A DNA stretch of 64,000 bases from JARRQJ01 sp963810615 (GTDB taxonomy: Bacteria > Pseudomonadota > Gammaproteobacteria > DRLM01): NCBI GenBank assembly GCA_963810615.1, contig CAWEOA010000002.1:821635-885634 (forward strand). Direction: 5' to 3'. The position numbers were made by a program, and so were the translations under genes. A model generated the notes under the pieces. The model was given only the letters and a program-made list of their open reading frames with translations. It was not told the DNA's origin and made no database searches. This document shows, piece after piece, positions 7,427 through 15,984 of the stretch; position 1 is the stretch's first letter, and each line of letters opens with the position of its first letter.

Positions 7427-8344
7427 TTACCCGTTATTTTGTTGCGGCGCGCTCTTGACAAGATGGGCAAGGAAGGGCTTGCTGGCCTCGCCGAAATACA
7501 CCGACAGATGAGGAAAGGGTATCTCGATCCCCGCCTGGTCGAAGGCCTTCTTCACCCGGCGTTGAAACTCCCGTCCCACATCCCATTGCTTGATGGGCAG
7601 AGTCCGGGTGCGTCCCTTGATGACCACCGCCGAGTCGGCGAACTTATCGACACCAAAGATCTCCACGTCGCCGAGCATCAGCGGGCCGAAATGCGCATCC
7701 TGACGCAATTCCGAGCCCACCTGCCGCAGCACTTCGATGACCTTGTCGGTGTCTTCTTTATAGGCCACCCCGATATCGAAGACGAAGGCCGACCATTCGC
7801 GGGTCATGTTGGCCAGCGTGCTAATAGTGCCGTTGGGGAAGGTATGGACGATGCCGCTGAGATCGCGCAGCACGATGGTGCGGAAGTTGATCTTTTCCAC
7901 CAGACCACCGGTGCCGTTGATGATGGCCACGTCACCGACCCGCACCTGATTCTCCAGGATCATGAAAAAGCCGGCGATCACATCGCGCACCAGGTTTTGC
8001 GCGCCGAAACCCACCGCCACGCCGACCACACCGGCGCTGGCTAGGACCGGGCCGATGTCCACGCCCAGTTGCCGCAATATCAACAACACGCCCATGACCC
8101 ACATGACGATAATCACTCCCTGGCGCAAGAGGCGCACCAGGGTTTCGGCGCGCTTGGCCGCCTCGCTAGGCACCTCGCCTTCCGCATGCCCCTTGGCGAT
8201 CAGGGTCTTCTCCAGCCGCTGCAGCAATTTGCCCACGACGCCGATGAGGATCCATACCAAGACCAGGATCAGCAGTATCCTCAAGCCGGAGAAGATGATG
8301 TCCTCCCATTTGATTGTTTCAAAATATTTCAGGAACAGATCCAT
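7427..8344 (-). CDS. MscS-family small-conductance mechanosensitive channel
   Basis: 305 aa. Two N-terminal membrane helices (about 17-40 and 70-90) precede the pore helix with the MscS glycine/alanine pattern GVVGVAVGFGAQNLVRDVIAG, then the beta domain (RVGDVAIINGTGGLVEKINFRTIVLRD, FPNGTIST) and the alpha/beta C-terminal vestibule. MscS channels open when turgor rises and let small solutes out. GGAG lies 10 nt before the ATG. The gene follows sucrose synthase after 83 nt on the same strand with no terminator seen, so it may be the last gene of the sucrose operon; a release valve for an accumulated osmolyte would fit. Confidence 0.93.
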   Translation of the reverse strand: MDLFLKYFETIKWEDIIFSGLRILLILVLVWILIGVVGKLLQRLEKTLIAKGHAEGEVPSEAAKRAETLVRLLRQGVIIVMWVMGVLLILRQLGVDIGPVLASAGVVGVAVGFGAQNLVRDVIAGFFMILENQVRVGDVAIINGTGGLVEKINFRTIVLRDLSGIVHTFPNGTISTLANMTREWSAFVFDIGVAYKEDTDKVIEVLRQVGSELRQDAHFGPLMLGDVEIFGVDKFADSAVVIKGRTRTLPIKQWDVGREFQRRVKKAFDQAGIEIPFPHLSVYFGEASKPFLAHLVKSAPQQNNG

Positions 8345-8427
8345 GATTCATCTCCGAGTGCAGCGGGCAAGTCCGGCCGGGCAGACACCGCATTAAAATT
8401 ATGATTTATCCAAAAGCGAAATATCCG

Positions 8428-10821
8428 TCATTTCTCCAGAAGTTTTGCCGCGAGCGGGCGGTACTGTAAGCCATAGAACATCTGCAGATAGCGCCGCGTC
8501 TCGTCCCGTTCCAGATTGGTCACGTATTTCCAGAAGCCGTAGATACGCGACAAGGTCATCATACGCTCCGCGTAGAGTTCCCAGGTATACCGTCGCTGAA
8601 CCCGCTGCACCGCGCCGGTGGAAATTCTCTGCCAATAATCGGGTTCGTCGCGGCAACGGCTAAAGAATTCCGCGATGATGGTGGCGGCACGATCGCCGTG
8701 ATTGGGATCGATATGAAAACCGGATACGCCGTTCTCGATGATCTCCAAGGGTCCGCCGTACCAGGTGGCGAAGGTGGGCAGTCCGGAGGTCATGGCCTCA
8801 ATGACGGTGAGGCCGAAGGCCTCGAACAGGGCCGGCTGCACGAAGGCGCCGCGGCGATCGGCGATATAGCGATACAACTCGCCGGTGAAATTTTTCTCCA
8901 GCCGCAGACCCAGCCAGCGCATGTCACCGTCCAGTTGGTAACGGTCCATCAACTCGTGCATATGGGCGATTTGCTGCTGCTCCTCCGCGTCCGTTGACTG
9001 CGCGGCATCGATATAGCCCGCCACCACCACCAGGTTGGCCTGCTCGCGCAGCGCCTGGCTCTGGCCGTACCATTCCACCAGGCCGGTGATGTTCTTGATG
9101 CGATCGAGGCGCGCCATGGTGAACAGCAGGGGTTTATTGCGATCCTGCAAACGGCCGCGCGCGCCGGGAAAATCCTCCTGGTAGATCATGGCCTCGATCT
9201 CGTCCACCAGTTTGGTCAAACGCTGCGCGGATTCGCTATAAGGAAAATAGACCTGGGCATCGGCGCCGGGAGAAACGATATTGAATTTGGGATCGAAGGG
9301 ATCCATGCCCTGCACCACGCGATACAGACCCGGCATGGTGAAGGCGCTGTAGCTTTCGTATTGGCCGACGCTGTCCTCGCGTCCCGCGATCTCCTGATAG
9401 GTGCTGGTGATGATGAAATCAGCGGCGTTCATGGCAATGAGGTCGGCGGTGAACTGGCAGCTGAAATGATATTGCGATTCGTTGTCGCGCCAATAGAGGT
9501 CTGACATCAGGTACTTGGTCTTCTCCAAGGCATGGGCGATATTGCACTGGGTCACGTGCAGGCGCTGCGACAACAGGGTCGCCACCAGATTACCGTCGGA
9601 ATAATTACCCACGATCAGATCAGGACGCACCCCCAGCTCCGCCAACACCTCTTTTTCCGCTTCGATACTGAAGCGCTCCAGATACGGCCAGATCTCGAAG
9701 CGGGATATCCACTGCGGGATCACTTCATCATTGAGGCCGCGGAACGGTACCCGCAGTATCGCGGCGTTGCGAGTGCCGGCAATGCCTTCCAAACGCTGAT
9801 TACAGGTGGTGCCGTGAGGCGCATCTGGAATCAAACGCGTCACCACCAGGATCTTCGGTTCGATATCCAGACCCTGTTCATCGAGCCGCTTGTGCATCTC
9901 TTTTTCCAGGGCCTTAACTTGATCGAGGATATAGACGATCTGCCCGCCGGTGTCAGGTAGACCCAGGACGTTGGCCTGACCGAAGTAACCGTGAGGCGAC
10001 AGAATCACCACATTGAAGATCATCGGGATGCGGCTCAGAAAACGTTCGAGATTCCCCGGTTCCGGCGCCTCGAGAATATCGGAGAGCAGCCCCAGGGTTT
10101 CGCGCATGCGCGCCGCCGTACGTCCCCAACCCGGCTCGAGTCCGATGCCTTGCAATTCGGAACCCACCTGGTCCCAACCAGCGTCGGCGGGCTGCCGCGC
10201 CAGATAATCATCGGCATCGCGCAGGCAACGCCGCAGATCATGCATCTGATCGATGCGGCTGTTCAACATCAATTGCTGGCCCTGCACCTGATGCACGCGC
10301 AGGAAATCCAGCATGCGCCGATCACCCTCGCCCAGTGCCTGAAAGAGCTGGCTGGAGAGGCGACGATTGAGAAATTCCACGCCGCGGCCGATGGAGCGCG
10401 TTTCCTGTAGCTTGGGAAAATCGCGATTGAAAGGCCCGATATCGAACTCCAGCGCCCAGGGATCGACGCTGCCGCCGTTCACCAGATGTTCCTTGAACTG
10501 CAGGTACTCCGAGACGGAAACGCTTTCCATATGCAAAGTCTCGGTATGAATGCGGAAGTGGCGCGAGCGCGCCACATAGCGACGCGTCACATAATAGATC
10601 CACGGTAAGCCGACCGCCGCCTCCTGGGTGATACGAATCGTGTCCGCCAAGGGTGAATCCAGCAGGGCGCCGAAATCGCTGTCGGTGCAGAAGCCCGAAA
10701 ATTCATCCCACAACTCCGAGCGTAGCAAATACGGTCTGCCCAGCGCGGCATAACGGCGCAATAACAGGTACACCGCCTCGCGATGAGCTTCGATAAACGT
10801 CCCTAAGTTATTATCATTCAT
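8428..10821 (-). CDS. Sucrose synthase (GT4)
   Basis: 797 aa, typical length for bacterial and plant Sus. It has the Sus N-terminal regulatory region followed by a GT-B glycosyltransferase core beginning VVILSPHGYFGQANVLGLPDTGGQ-type sequence near residue 270 (GLPDTGGQ binds nucleotide sugar) and ending with the E-x7-E motif FEAFGLTVIEA near 680. Sus reversibly interconverts sucrose plus NDP with NDP-glucose plus fructose, and bacterial forms often prefer ADP, which links sucrose to glycogen. The start overlaps the stop of the SPS gene by 8 nt, showing translational coupling. All motifs are intact. Confidence 0.96.
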   Translation of the reverse strand: MNDNNLGTFIEAHREAVYLLLRRYAALGRPYLLRSELWDEFSGFCTDSDFGALLDSPLADTIRITQEAAVGLPWIYYVTRRYVARSRHFRIHTETLHMESVSVSEYLQFKEHLVNGGSVDPWALEFDIGPFNRDFPKLQETRSIGRGVEFLNRRLSSQLFQALGEGDRRMLDFLRVHQVQGQQLMLNSRIDQMHDLRRCLRDADDYLARQPADAGWDQVGSELQGIGLEPGWGRTAARMRETLGLLSDILEAPEPGNLERFLSRIPMIFNVVILSPHGYFGQANVLGLPDTGGQIVYILDQVKALEKEMHKRLDEQGLDIEPKILVVTRLIPDAPHGTTCNQRLEGIAGTRNAAILRVPFRGLNDEVIPQWISRFEIWPYLERFSIEAEKEVLAELGVRPDLIVGNYSDGNLVATLLSQRLHVTQCNIAHALEKTKYLMSDLYWRDNESQYHFSCQFTADLIAMNAADFIITSTYQEIAGREDSVGQYESYSAFTMPGLYRVVQGMDPFDPKFNIVSPGADAQVYFPYSESAQRLTKLVDEIEAMIYQEDFPGARGRLQDRNKPLLFTMARLDRIKNITGLVEWYGQSQALREQANLVVVAGYIDAAQSTDAEEQQQIAHMHELMDRYQLDGDMRWLGLRLEKNFTGELYRYIADRRGAFVQPALFEAFGLTVIEAMTSGLPTFATWYGGPLEIIENGVSGFHIDPNHGDRAATIIAEFFSRCRDEPDYWQRISTGAVQRVQRRYTWELYAERMMTLSRIYGFWKYVTNLERDETRRYLQMFYGLQYRPLAAKLLEK

Positions 10822-12979
10822 TAATCACACCTTGTTCATGGATCGACCGCAATGATCCGAAAAAGTCGTAGTACCCTATGCCCTCTAATATTCCCCAGGC
10901 ATGGTGGCCTTCGGCGAAATAGATACGCTCGCGATCACGCAACACCTCGAGTTCCGCGCTGTGATTGCCGACCACCACACCCAAGGTATTTCCGCTCAGC
11001 ATCTCCTCATCGTTGCCGGAATCACCGGCCACCAAAATACTATCGACCGAAATTCCCCATTTATCAGCCAAATAACGAATGGCGCTGCCTTTCGAGGCGC
11101 GCATGGGCAACACGTCCAGATACATACCATGGGAAAAAACCACATTGGCATGCAGGTGCCGTTGCCGCAGACGGCCGGTGATCTCCTTCACGCTGGGCGC
11201 CTTGTCCGGGTCCATAAAATAACTGATCTTGTACTGGCGCTGCTCCGCCGCCCCTTGCATGCGAATACCGGGCAGCTCCAGCATCGCCTCACGCACCTCT
11301 CGCGGTTCCCAACGATAATCCAGATGCTGCTGATAACCCGGATCCGACTCCGTCGAATCGCGGTAGTAGATCTCGGTCCCCACTGCGGTGACCAAGACGT
11401 CCGGCAGAGGGACCTTCCACTCCTTCAACACCTTAAGCGCGCTCTCCAGGCGCCGGCCGGTGGCGATACCGAAACCCACCTTGCCGTCGGCTTGGCGTAT
11501 TTTTTCCAGCAGGGCCTGCAGCGCCTCCCAGTCTCCAATCAAGGTGTTGTCGATATCGCTGATCAGCAGCCGATCGGAAGTAGGCAACTTGCTCTTGGTC
11601 GCCGCGGCCGGCCGCTTACGCTGCGATTTCTTTATCACCTTATCCACTTCGTTTAAATATTTTTTTACATGTCCGATCCAGGAGAAATGGCGATGCGCCC
11701 CCAGCACACCGTTCTTCGACCAGCGCCGCCACCTGTCTTGATCGCTGACGGCCTCGAACAACACCTGCCCCATGCGCGTTACGTCCAGCGGATCGATCAA
11801 TATGCCGTTCTTGCAATGGGCCACTATGTCACGGGGTCCGCCATCCTCTGTGGCGACGATGGGAAGACCGCTGGCGGCGGCCTCAATCAGGGTCAGGCCG
11901 AAGGGTTCGGTGAGAGCGGGATTGACGAACACACCGCCGCTCTTGGCGGCCAGACGATACAAGGTGGGCACGTCGTCGGCATTATGGTGCTTGGGATAGG
12001 CCGCCCGCCCGTAAAGGTCATAGCGATCGATCAACATCAGGATTTCGTTCAGAACACTGCGCGGCCCCTTGTCCATAGTCTGTATGTCATCACGGTTACC
12101 GGCGACTATGATCAAATTCGCGATGCCCCGCAGGGCATCGTGTTCGCCATAGGCGCGCAGCAAAGAGGAAATATTTTTACGTTCGTCGGGCCGCGACAAG
12201 GCGAGGATCATGGGTTTGCGCGGTTCGGGAAGGAAACGCTCGAGTTCCAGAAAAATCGGCGGTTTGAACCAGCCGCGGCGTGGCGGGTAAAAGCGATCCA
12301 GCTCCACGCCCGGCGGGATCACCATCATATTTTCCGGCAGATAGTTATCGTAAATACTGTACTGCTGTTCCACTTCCTGCCGGGTACTGGCAATCACCAT
12401 GGCGGCGTTATCCAAGGCAAACTCTTCGGCCTCGATGCGCGCGCTCATGTTGTAATTCTTTTCGATGGACTCGGCCTTCATGCCCTGATCGAGAAGCCGG
12501 CGCTGCTTTTCCCGGCCCAAGGAATGGCCCGTATGCACCAGCGGCACGCCCAACAGGCCCACCAAGCGTGCGCCCACATGGCCGGCGTCCGCGTAATGGC
12601 TGTGGATCACGTCGGGCACCTTGCCGATGCGGCGGATGTACTTCAAGGCGTTATCGGCGAAACTGTCGAGATGCGGCCACAACACCTCTTTGCGCAAATA
12701 ACGGCGCGGGCCGCAGGGAATGCGGATGATGAAGGCCTTGTCCGACAAGGCCTCTTCCGGCCTGGCATAGTCATCGTCAACCTTGGCGTCTTCGACCAAA
12801 CGGGTAAGCACATCGACGCGCGCGATACGCGGGTTCTCCGCCAGGGCGCGGGCCAGTTCCACTACATAGGTGATCTGACCGCCGGTGTCGGCATCGCGCC
12901 CTAATTCCAGATCATGACTGCGCATCAAGCCGTGGACGCTGATCAACATTAAATACAAGCCTTCGTCCTGTTGTGTCAT
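10814..12979 (-). CDS. Sucrose-phosphate synthase with C-terminal HAD (sucrose-phosphatase-like) domain
   Basis: 721 aa from the ATG at 12979, which overlaps the kinase stop as ATGA and has GGGGGG just upstream. Residues to about 460 form a GT4 glycosyltransferase (DTGGQITYVVELARAL near the start, HSHYADAG, and E-x7-E in TEPFGLTLIEAAASG). After a basic linker, residues about 480-715 are an HAD phosphatase opening with ISDIDNTLIGD (DxDNT) and containing GDSGNDEEML. It joins UDP-glucose or ADP-glucose to fructose-6-phosphate; the HAD domain has the residues needed for phosphatase activity, so it may also release sucrose. No separate phosphatase gene is present. Confidence 0.95.
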   Translation of the reverse strand: MTQQDEGLYLMLISVHGLMRSHDLELGRDADTGGQITYVVELARALAENPRIARVDVLTRLVEDAKVDDDYARPEEALSDKAFIIRIPCGPRRYLRKEVLWPHLDSFADNALKYIRRIGKVPDVIHSHYADAGHVGARLVGLLGVPLVHTGHSLGREKQRRLLDQGMKAESIEKNYNMSARIEAEEFALDNAAMVIASTRQEVEQQYSIYDNYLPENMMVIPPGVELDRFYPPRRGWFKPPIFLELERFLPEPRKPMILALSRPDERKNISSLLRAYGEHDALRGIANLIIVAGNRDDIQTMDKGPRSVLNEILMLIDRYDLYGRAAYPKHHNADDVPTLYRLAAKSGGVFVNPALTEPFGLTLIEAAASGLPIVATEDGGPRDIVAHCKNGILIDPLDVTRMGQVLFEAVSDQDRWRRWSKNGVLGAHRHFSWIGHVKKYLNEVDKVIKKSQRKRPAAATKSKLPTSDRLLISDIDNTLIGDWEALQALLEKIRQADGKVGFGIATGRRLESALKVLKEWKVPLPDVLVTAVGTEIYYRDSTESDPGYQQHLDYRWEPREVREAMLELPGIRMQGAAEQRQYKISYFMDPDKAPSVKEITGRLRQRHLHANVVFSHGMYLDVLPMRASKGSAIRYLADKWGISVDSILVAGDSGNDEEMLSGNTLGVVVGNHSAELEVLRDRERIYFAEGHHAWGILEGIGYYDFFGSLRSIHEQGVINE

Positions 12980-13896
12980 ACCCCCCACTTCCGCAGACAA
13001 CGCTGATACAGATCATGATCACTGGCGGTGGCACCCCGCATGCGACACACCTCGGCGGCAAAATCCACCGCCCGGTTCGCCAATTCCGCCAATGGCCAGC
13101 CCTGCAGCAGACCCAATATGCTGACCGCGCTGAACGCGTCGCCGGCGCCGACGGTATCCACGATTTCACCGCGGGTGGGCGGCGCAACTTCCGCCGTCTC
13201 CTCATCCGCCAACACCAACGCCCCGGCTTCGCCCCGCGTCACCACCAATACCTGCAAACCGCAGGCGCGCCGCAATTCCGCGGCCAGTGCCGGGATATCG
13301 GCGGCGGGGTTCTCATGGCTGCGCTCCAGTATGCGCAGCTCGTGTTCATTGAGTTTCGCCCAACGCGCCTGACGCAGCGCGCTATCAAGCCACGACAGTT
13401 TCCACCACGGGTCGCGTAGATTGACATCGACGAACGACGGTATCTTCGCCGCTCGTAATCTATCCAAGGCGGCACATGCCGCCGGATGTCGGGCAATCAG
13501 ACTACCGTGATATAGGAGCGCATAACTCCCTTCGCTCAGCAGCCCTTCCGCCGCATCGGCTGCGATGAAATCGTAGGCCTGCTCGGGAACGATTTCATAA
13601 CTGGGTTCATTGTCGTGAAAGTTCACCACCACCCGGCCGGTGGAATGGCTGGGATCCTGTTGCACGCCGCGGGTATCCATGCCCCATGAGCTCATGGCCG
13701 CGAGTATCCGTTCCCCCAACTCATCATCACCGACCCGGCTCACGAACAAGGGTGACAACCCGAAACCTTGCAGGTGCCAGGCGACATTGAACGGCGCACC
13801 ACCTAATACCGTATTGCCGTCGGGAAAACAGTCGTACAAAACTTCACCGAATACCAGTGGCCGCAACGGATGTTGTGTCATTCGATCCTGCTCCAT
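12976..13896 (-). CDS. PfkB-family fructokinase
   Basis: 306 aa. PfkB features: N-terminal GEVLYDCFPDG and GGAPFNVAWHLQGFG (substrate side), and the second signature DTVGAGDAFSA with the catalytic Asp near residue 250. First gene of the three-gene sucrose operon; it would phosphorylate fructose set free by sucrose synthase so that it re-enters as fructose-6-phosphate. Its stop overlaps the SPS start by 4 nt. Two starts are possible (ATG at 13896 or 13881), both with GGAG about 9 nt upstream. Fructose as substrate is inferred from family and context. Confidence 0.92.
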   Translation of the reverse strand: MEQDRMTQHPLRPLVFGEVLYDCFPDGNTVLGGAPFNVAWHLQGFGLSPLFVSRVGDDELGERILAAMSSWGMDTRGVQQDPSHSTGRVVVNFHDNEPSYEIVPEQAYDFIAADAAEGLLSEGSYALLYHGSLIARHPAACAALDRLRAAKIPSFVDVNLRDPWWKLSWLDSALRQARWAKLNEHELRILERSHENPAADIPALAAELRRACGLQVLVVTRGEAGALVLADEETAEVAPPTRGEIVDTVGAGDAFSAVSILGLLQGWPLAELANRAVDFAAEVCRMRGATASDHDLYQRCLRKWGV

Positions 13897-14327
13897 GGTT
13901 TCGATCTCCGCGCCGAGTCAACGCGGTCCTCCACGAAGACCGGTGTAGCTTGTGTGGTGAAGAACCACCTCGCAGTGCATTCGATCATTTAGTGTCGGGC
14001 GATCCGGTTGATCGAATAGTGCCTGCAACAACATTAGCTTGCCGCCGTAGCTCGGCGACGTGGACATCGTACTTATCCATTCGGAAACCCGACATCGCGG
14101 GCACCCATCCGCATCTTAAATTAATTCTTGACGACGATAAGCGCCGAAAACATCGGTCAACTGAAAGTAATTAGACATCGCCCATATAAAGCTATGAGCT
14201 TAAAAAGATTAGCATTTTTAATGCGCAATTTCAAATACGCTACGAACATCATGTGCTGCGCAACAGTATTCTCAGCCGTTATCACCGCACGGCGGCAGGG
14301 CCATTCGTGCGCCGCTGATGAACGCAT
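13897..14327. other. 431-nt gap upstream of the sucrose operon
   Basis: No gene supported. This must contain the sucrose-operon promoter (minus strand). The half nearer the dioxygenase gene is AT-rich. A GATCATTTAG/GATCGAATAG-type segment near 13982-14020 recalls the sequence at 3021-3030. No clear -35/-10 pair was found. Confidence 0.4.
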
Positions 14328-15128
14328 TTAACCGAACTGAAAGGCGGAGACTGCCACATTCATCACATGGTCACTGAAGATACGTTGACCGCTGTCCTCG
14401 CCCGCCGCCCCCGCTACCACCATCAACGGCAGCAAATGCTCCTCGCGCGGATGGCAGCTGCGCGCATGAGGCAGGGAGGTCCATGCACCAAGAAGCTCAT
14501 TGCGTACACTTGCTTCCGGTAGACAGACGACTTCCGTCAATGCGACGTCGAATGCATCCGATACCGGAGTAGCGCTGGCGGAGCCGAAGCCGCGCATATT
14601 ATGGTAGCTCATCCCGCTGCCGACGATCAGCACATCTTCATCCCGCAGCGGTTCCAGCGCCCGCCCTACCGCAATATGCTCGCCGGGGACGAGCCCGGCC
14701 TTAAGCGACAGTTGCACTATGGGTATGTCCGCATCGGGATAGATGAGCTTAAAGGGGATGAAAACACCGTGATCGAAACCGCGCTCGCCGTTGCCGTGCG
14801 CCACAATCCCCGCCTCGTCCAGCAACTGTTTAATACGCGACGTCAATTCCATCGAGCCCGCGGCGGGATATGTCAGCCGGTAAGTGTGTTCGGGGAAACC
14901 ATAATAATCGAACAACAGCGCCGGCCGCGGCGCTTCCGTCACGGAAAATTCAGTTTCCTCCCAATGGGCGGAAACGATGACTATTGCCGTAGGCCTGTCA
15001 CCCACGCTTGCACCCAGGCCACGCAGCCACTCCGCCATCTTGTCCCAGGTATCAGGGGGGCCCATGGTCCATTCCATAAAGAAACACGGGCCGCCGCCAT
15101 GAGGTAGATACAGTGTCGGAAATTTCAT
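14328..15128 (-). CDS. ygiD: LigB/DODA-type extradiol ring-cleavage dioxygenase
   Basis: 266 aa. Opens with a LYLPHGGGPCFFM motif, followed by VIVSAHWEE (metal-ligand His), FDYYGFPEHTYRLTYPAAGS, GFDHGVFIPFKLIYPDADIPIVQLSLK and GSGMSYHN, the standard order in YgiD / plant DOPA-dioxygenase-like proteins. They use a non-heme metal and cleave catechol rings such as L-DOPA; the natural bacterial substrate is unknown. Single gene, preceded by an RBS-like AGGACGAGACA. No aromatic pathway genes lie nearby. Confidence 0.9.
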   Translation of the reverse strand: MKFPTLYLPHGGGPCFFMEWTMGPPDTWDKMAEWLRGLGASVGDRPTAIVIVSAHWEETEFSVTEAPRPALLFDYYGFPEHTYRLTYPAAGSMELTSRIKQLLDEAGIVAHGNGERGFDHGVFIPFKLIYPDADIPIVQLSLKAGLVPGEHIAVGRALEPLRDEDVLIVGSGMSYHNMRGFGSASATPVSDAFDVALTEVVCLPEASVRNELLGAWTSLPHARSCHPREEHLLPLMVVAGAAGEDSGQRIFSDHVMNVAVSAFQFG

Positions 15129-15364
15129 TGTCTCGTCCTTAGTCGCAAGGGAAGCCTTGTTGTGGGCCCCCTGCCCTGCAAAACGGCAACATGCAAATAG
15201 AAATCGCGATCTTGAATTGATTATGCATGTGTAATCCCGAATCTACACAGAGGAACGCAAGCATGGCCAATCTTCCATCATTCGCATTAATACAGTATTT
15301 GCGCACCACGGGCGATGTCCGGTGCAACTACACTATATGACGCTTAATTGTGTATTGGGTAATG

Positions 15365-15832
15365 CTATTTGCCGCTGTCAAATTCCTTTTCCGCCTTTTG
15401 CCAGGCATCCTGAAGATCCATATAGGAATCGGCAAAGCCTTTTTTCACATGCTCCCAGGCGCCTGCGGTACTCTGCTGCAGGGCTTTATAGGACTCGGCC
15501 ATTTCTTTGCGGTGCTGCTTGAGCCTATCCAAGGCGGCTTGCGCCTTGTGGCGCGCTGTCTTATCCATCGTAGCCCACTGCTTATGTATCGACGTTTCCA
15601 ACTTATCGATTTTAGCGTCCAGATCATCCATGACGGCTTTGGCCTTGTCGACCGCCTCATCGCGCTGATCAGCGGAATAGTGTTTGATGGTTTCAACCGC
15701 TTCCGCCATCTCTTTCTTGACGTCTTGCATGGTCGGCTTATCCGTCCTCACCTGCTCCGCATAGCCCTGCCCCCAACCGAAGGTGACGGCCAATAGTGAA
15801 GCCAGCACGGATTGAATAATTTTAGAGTTCAT
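15365..15832 (-). CDS. Secreted coiled-coil protein of unknown function
   Basis: 155 aa from the ATG at 15832 (GAGGA upstream). A signal peptide (about 1-26, ending GYAEQ) is followed by a nearly all-helical, charged, coiled-coil body (about 35-150) with alternating Lys/Glu and Ala and repeated spacing of AWxxxKKGFADSYxDLQDAW type near the end. Similar small periplasmic coiled-coil proteins occur as stress or envelope proteins in many Proteobacteria, but I cannot name a family with confidence. Monocistronic. Confidence 0.8.
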   Translation of the reverse strand: MNSKIIQSVLASLLAVTFGWGQGYAEQVRTDKPTMQDVKKEMAEAVETIKHYSADQRDEAVDKAKAVMDDLDAKIDKLETSIHKQWATMDKTARHKAQAALDRLKQHRKEMAESYKALQQSTAGAWEHVKKGFADSYMDLQDAWQKAEKEFDSGK

Positions 15833-15984
15833 TTGCGACATCCTCGTTGTCATCTGGACTGGGAAAAATACTTTGAATAAGCAAGATATGCTGATCGGCG
15901 GACATAAATCATAGCGGCTCCGACTCTATCCCCGATCAGGCATCAAACCCGCGATTGGGCGTGCAGATCAACTCTCGCCAAGGA

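Noticed and set aside
11669..12904. 411-aa open frame on the plus strand
   Set aside because: Antisense to the SPS gene, which has all its motifs. No recognisable domain.
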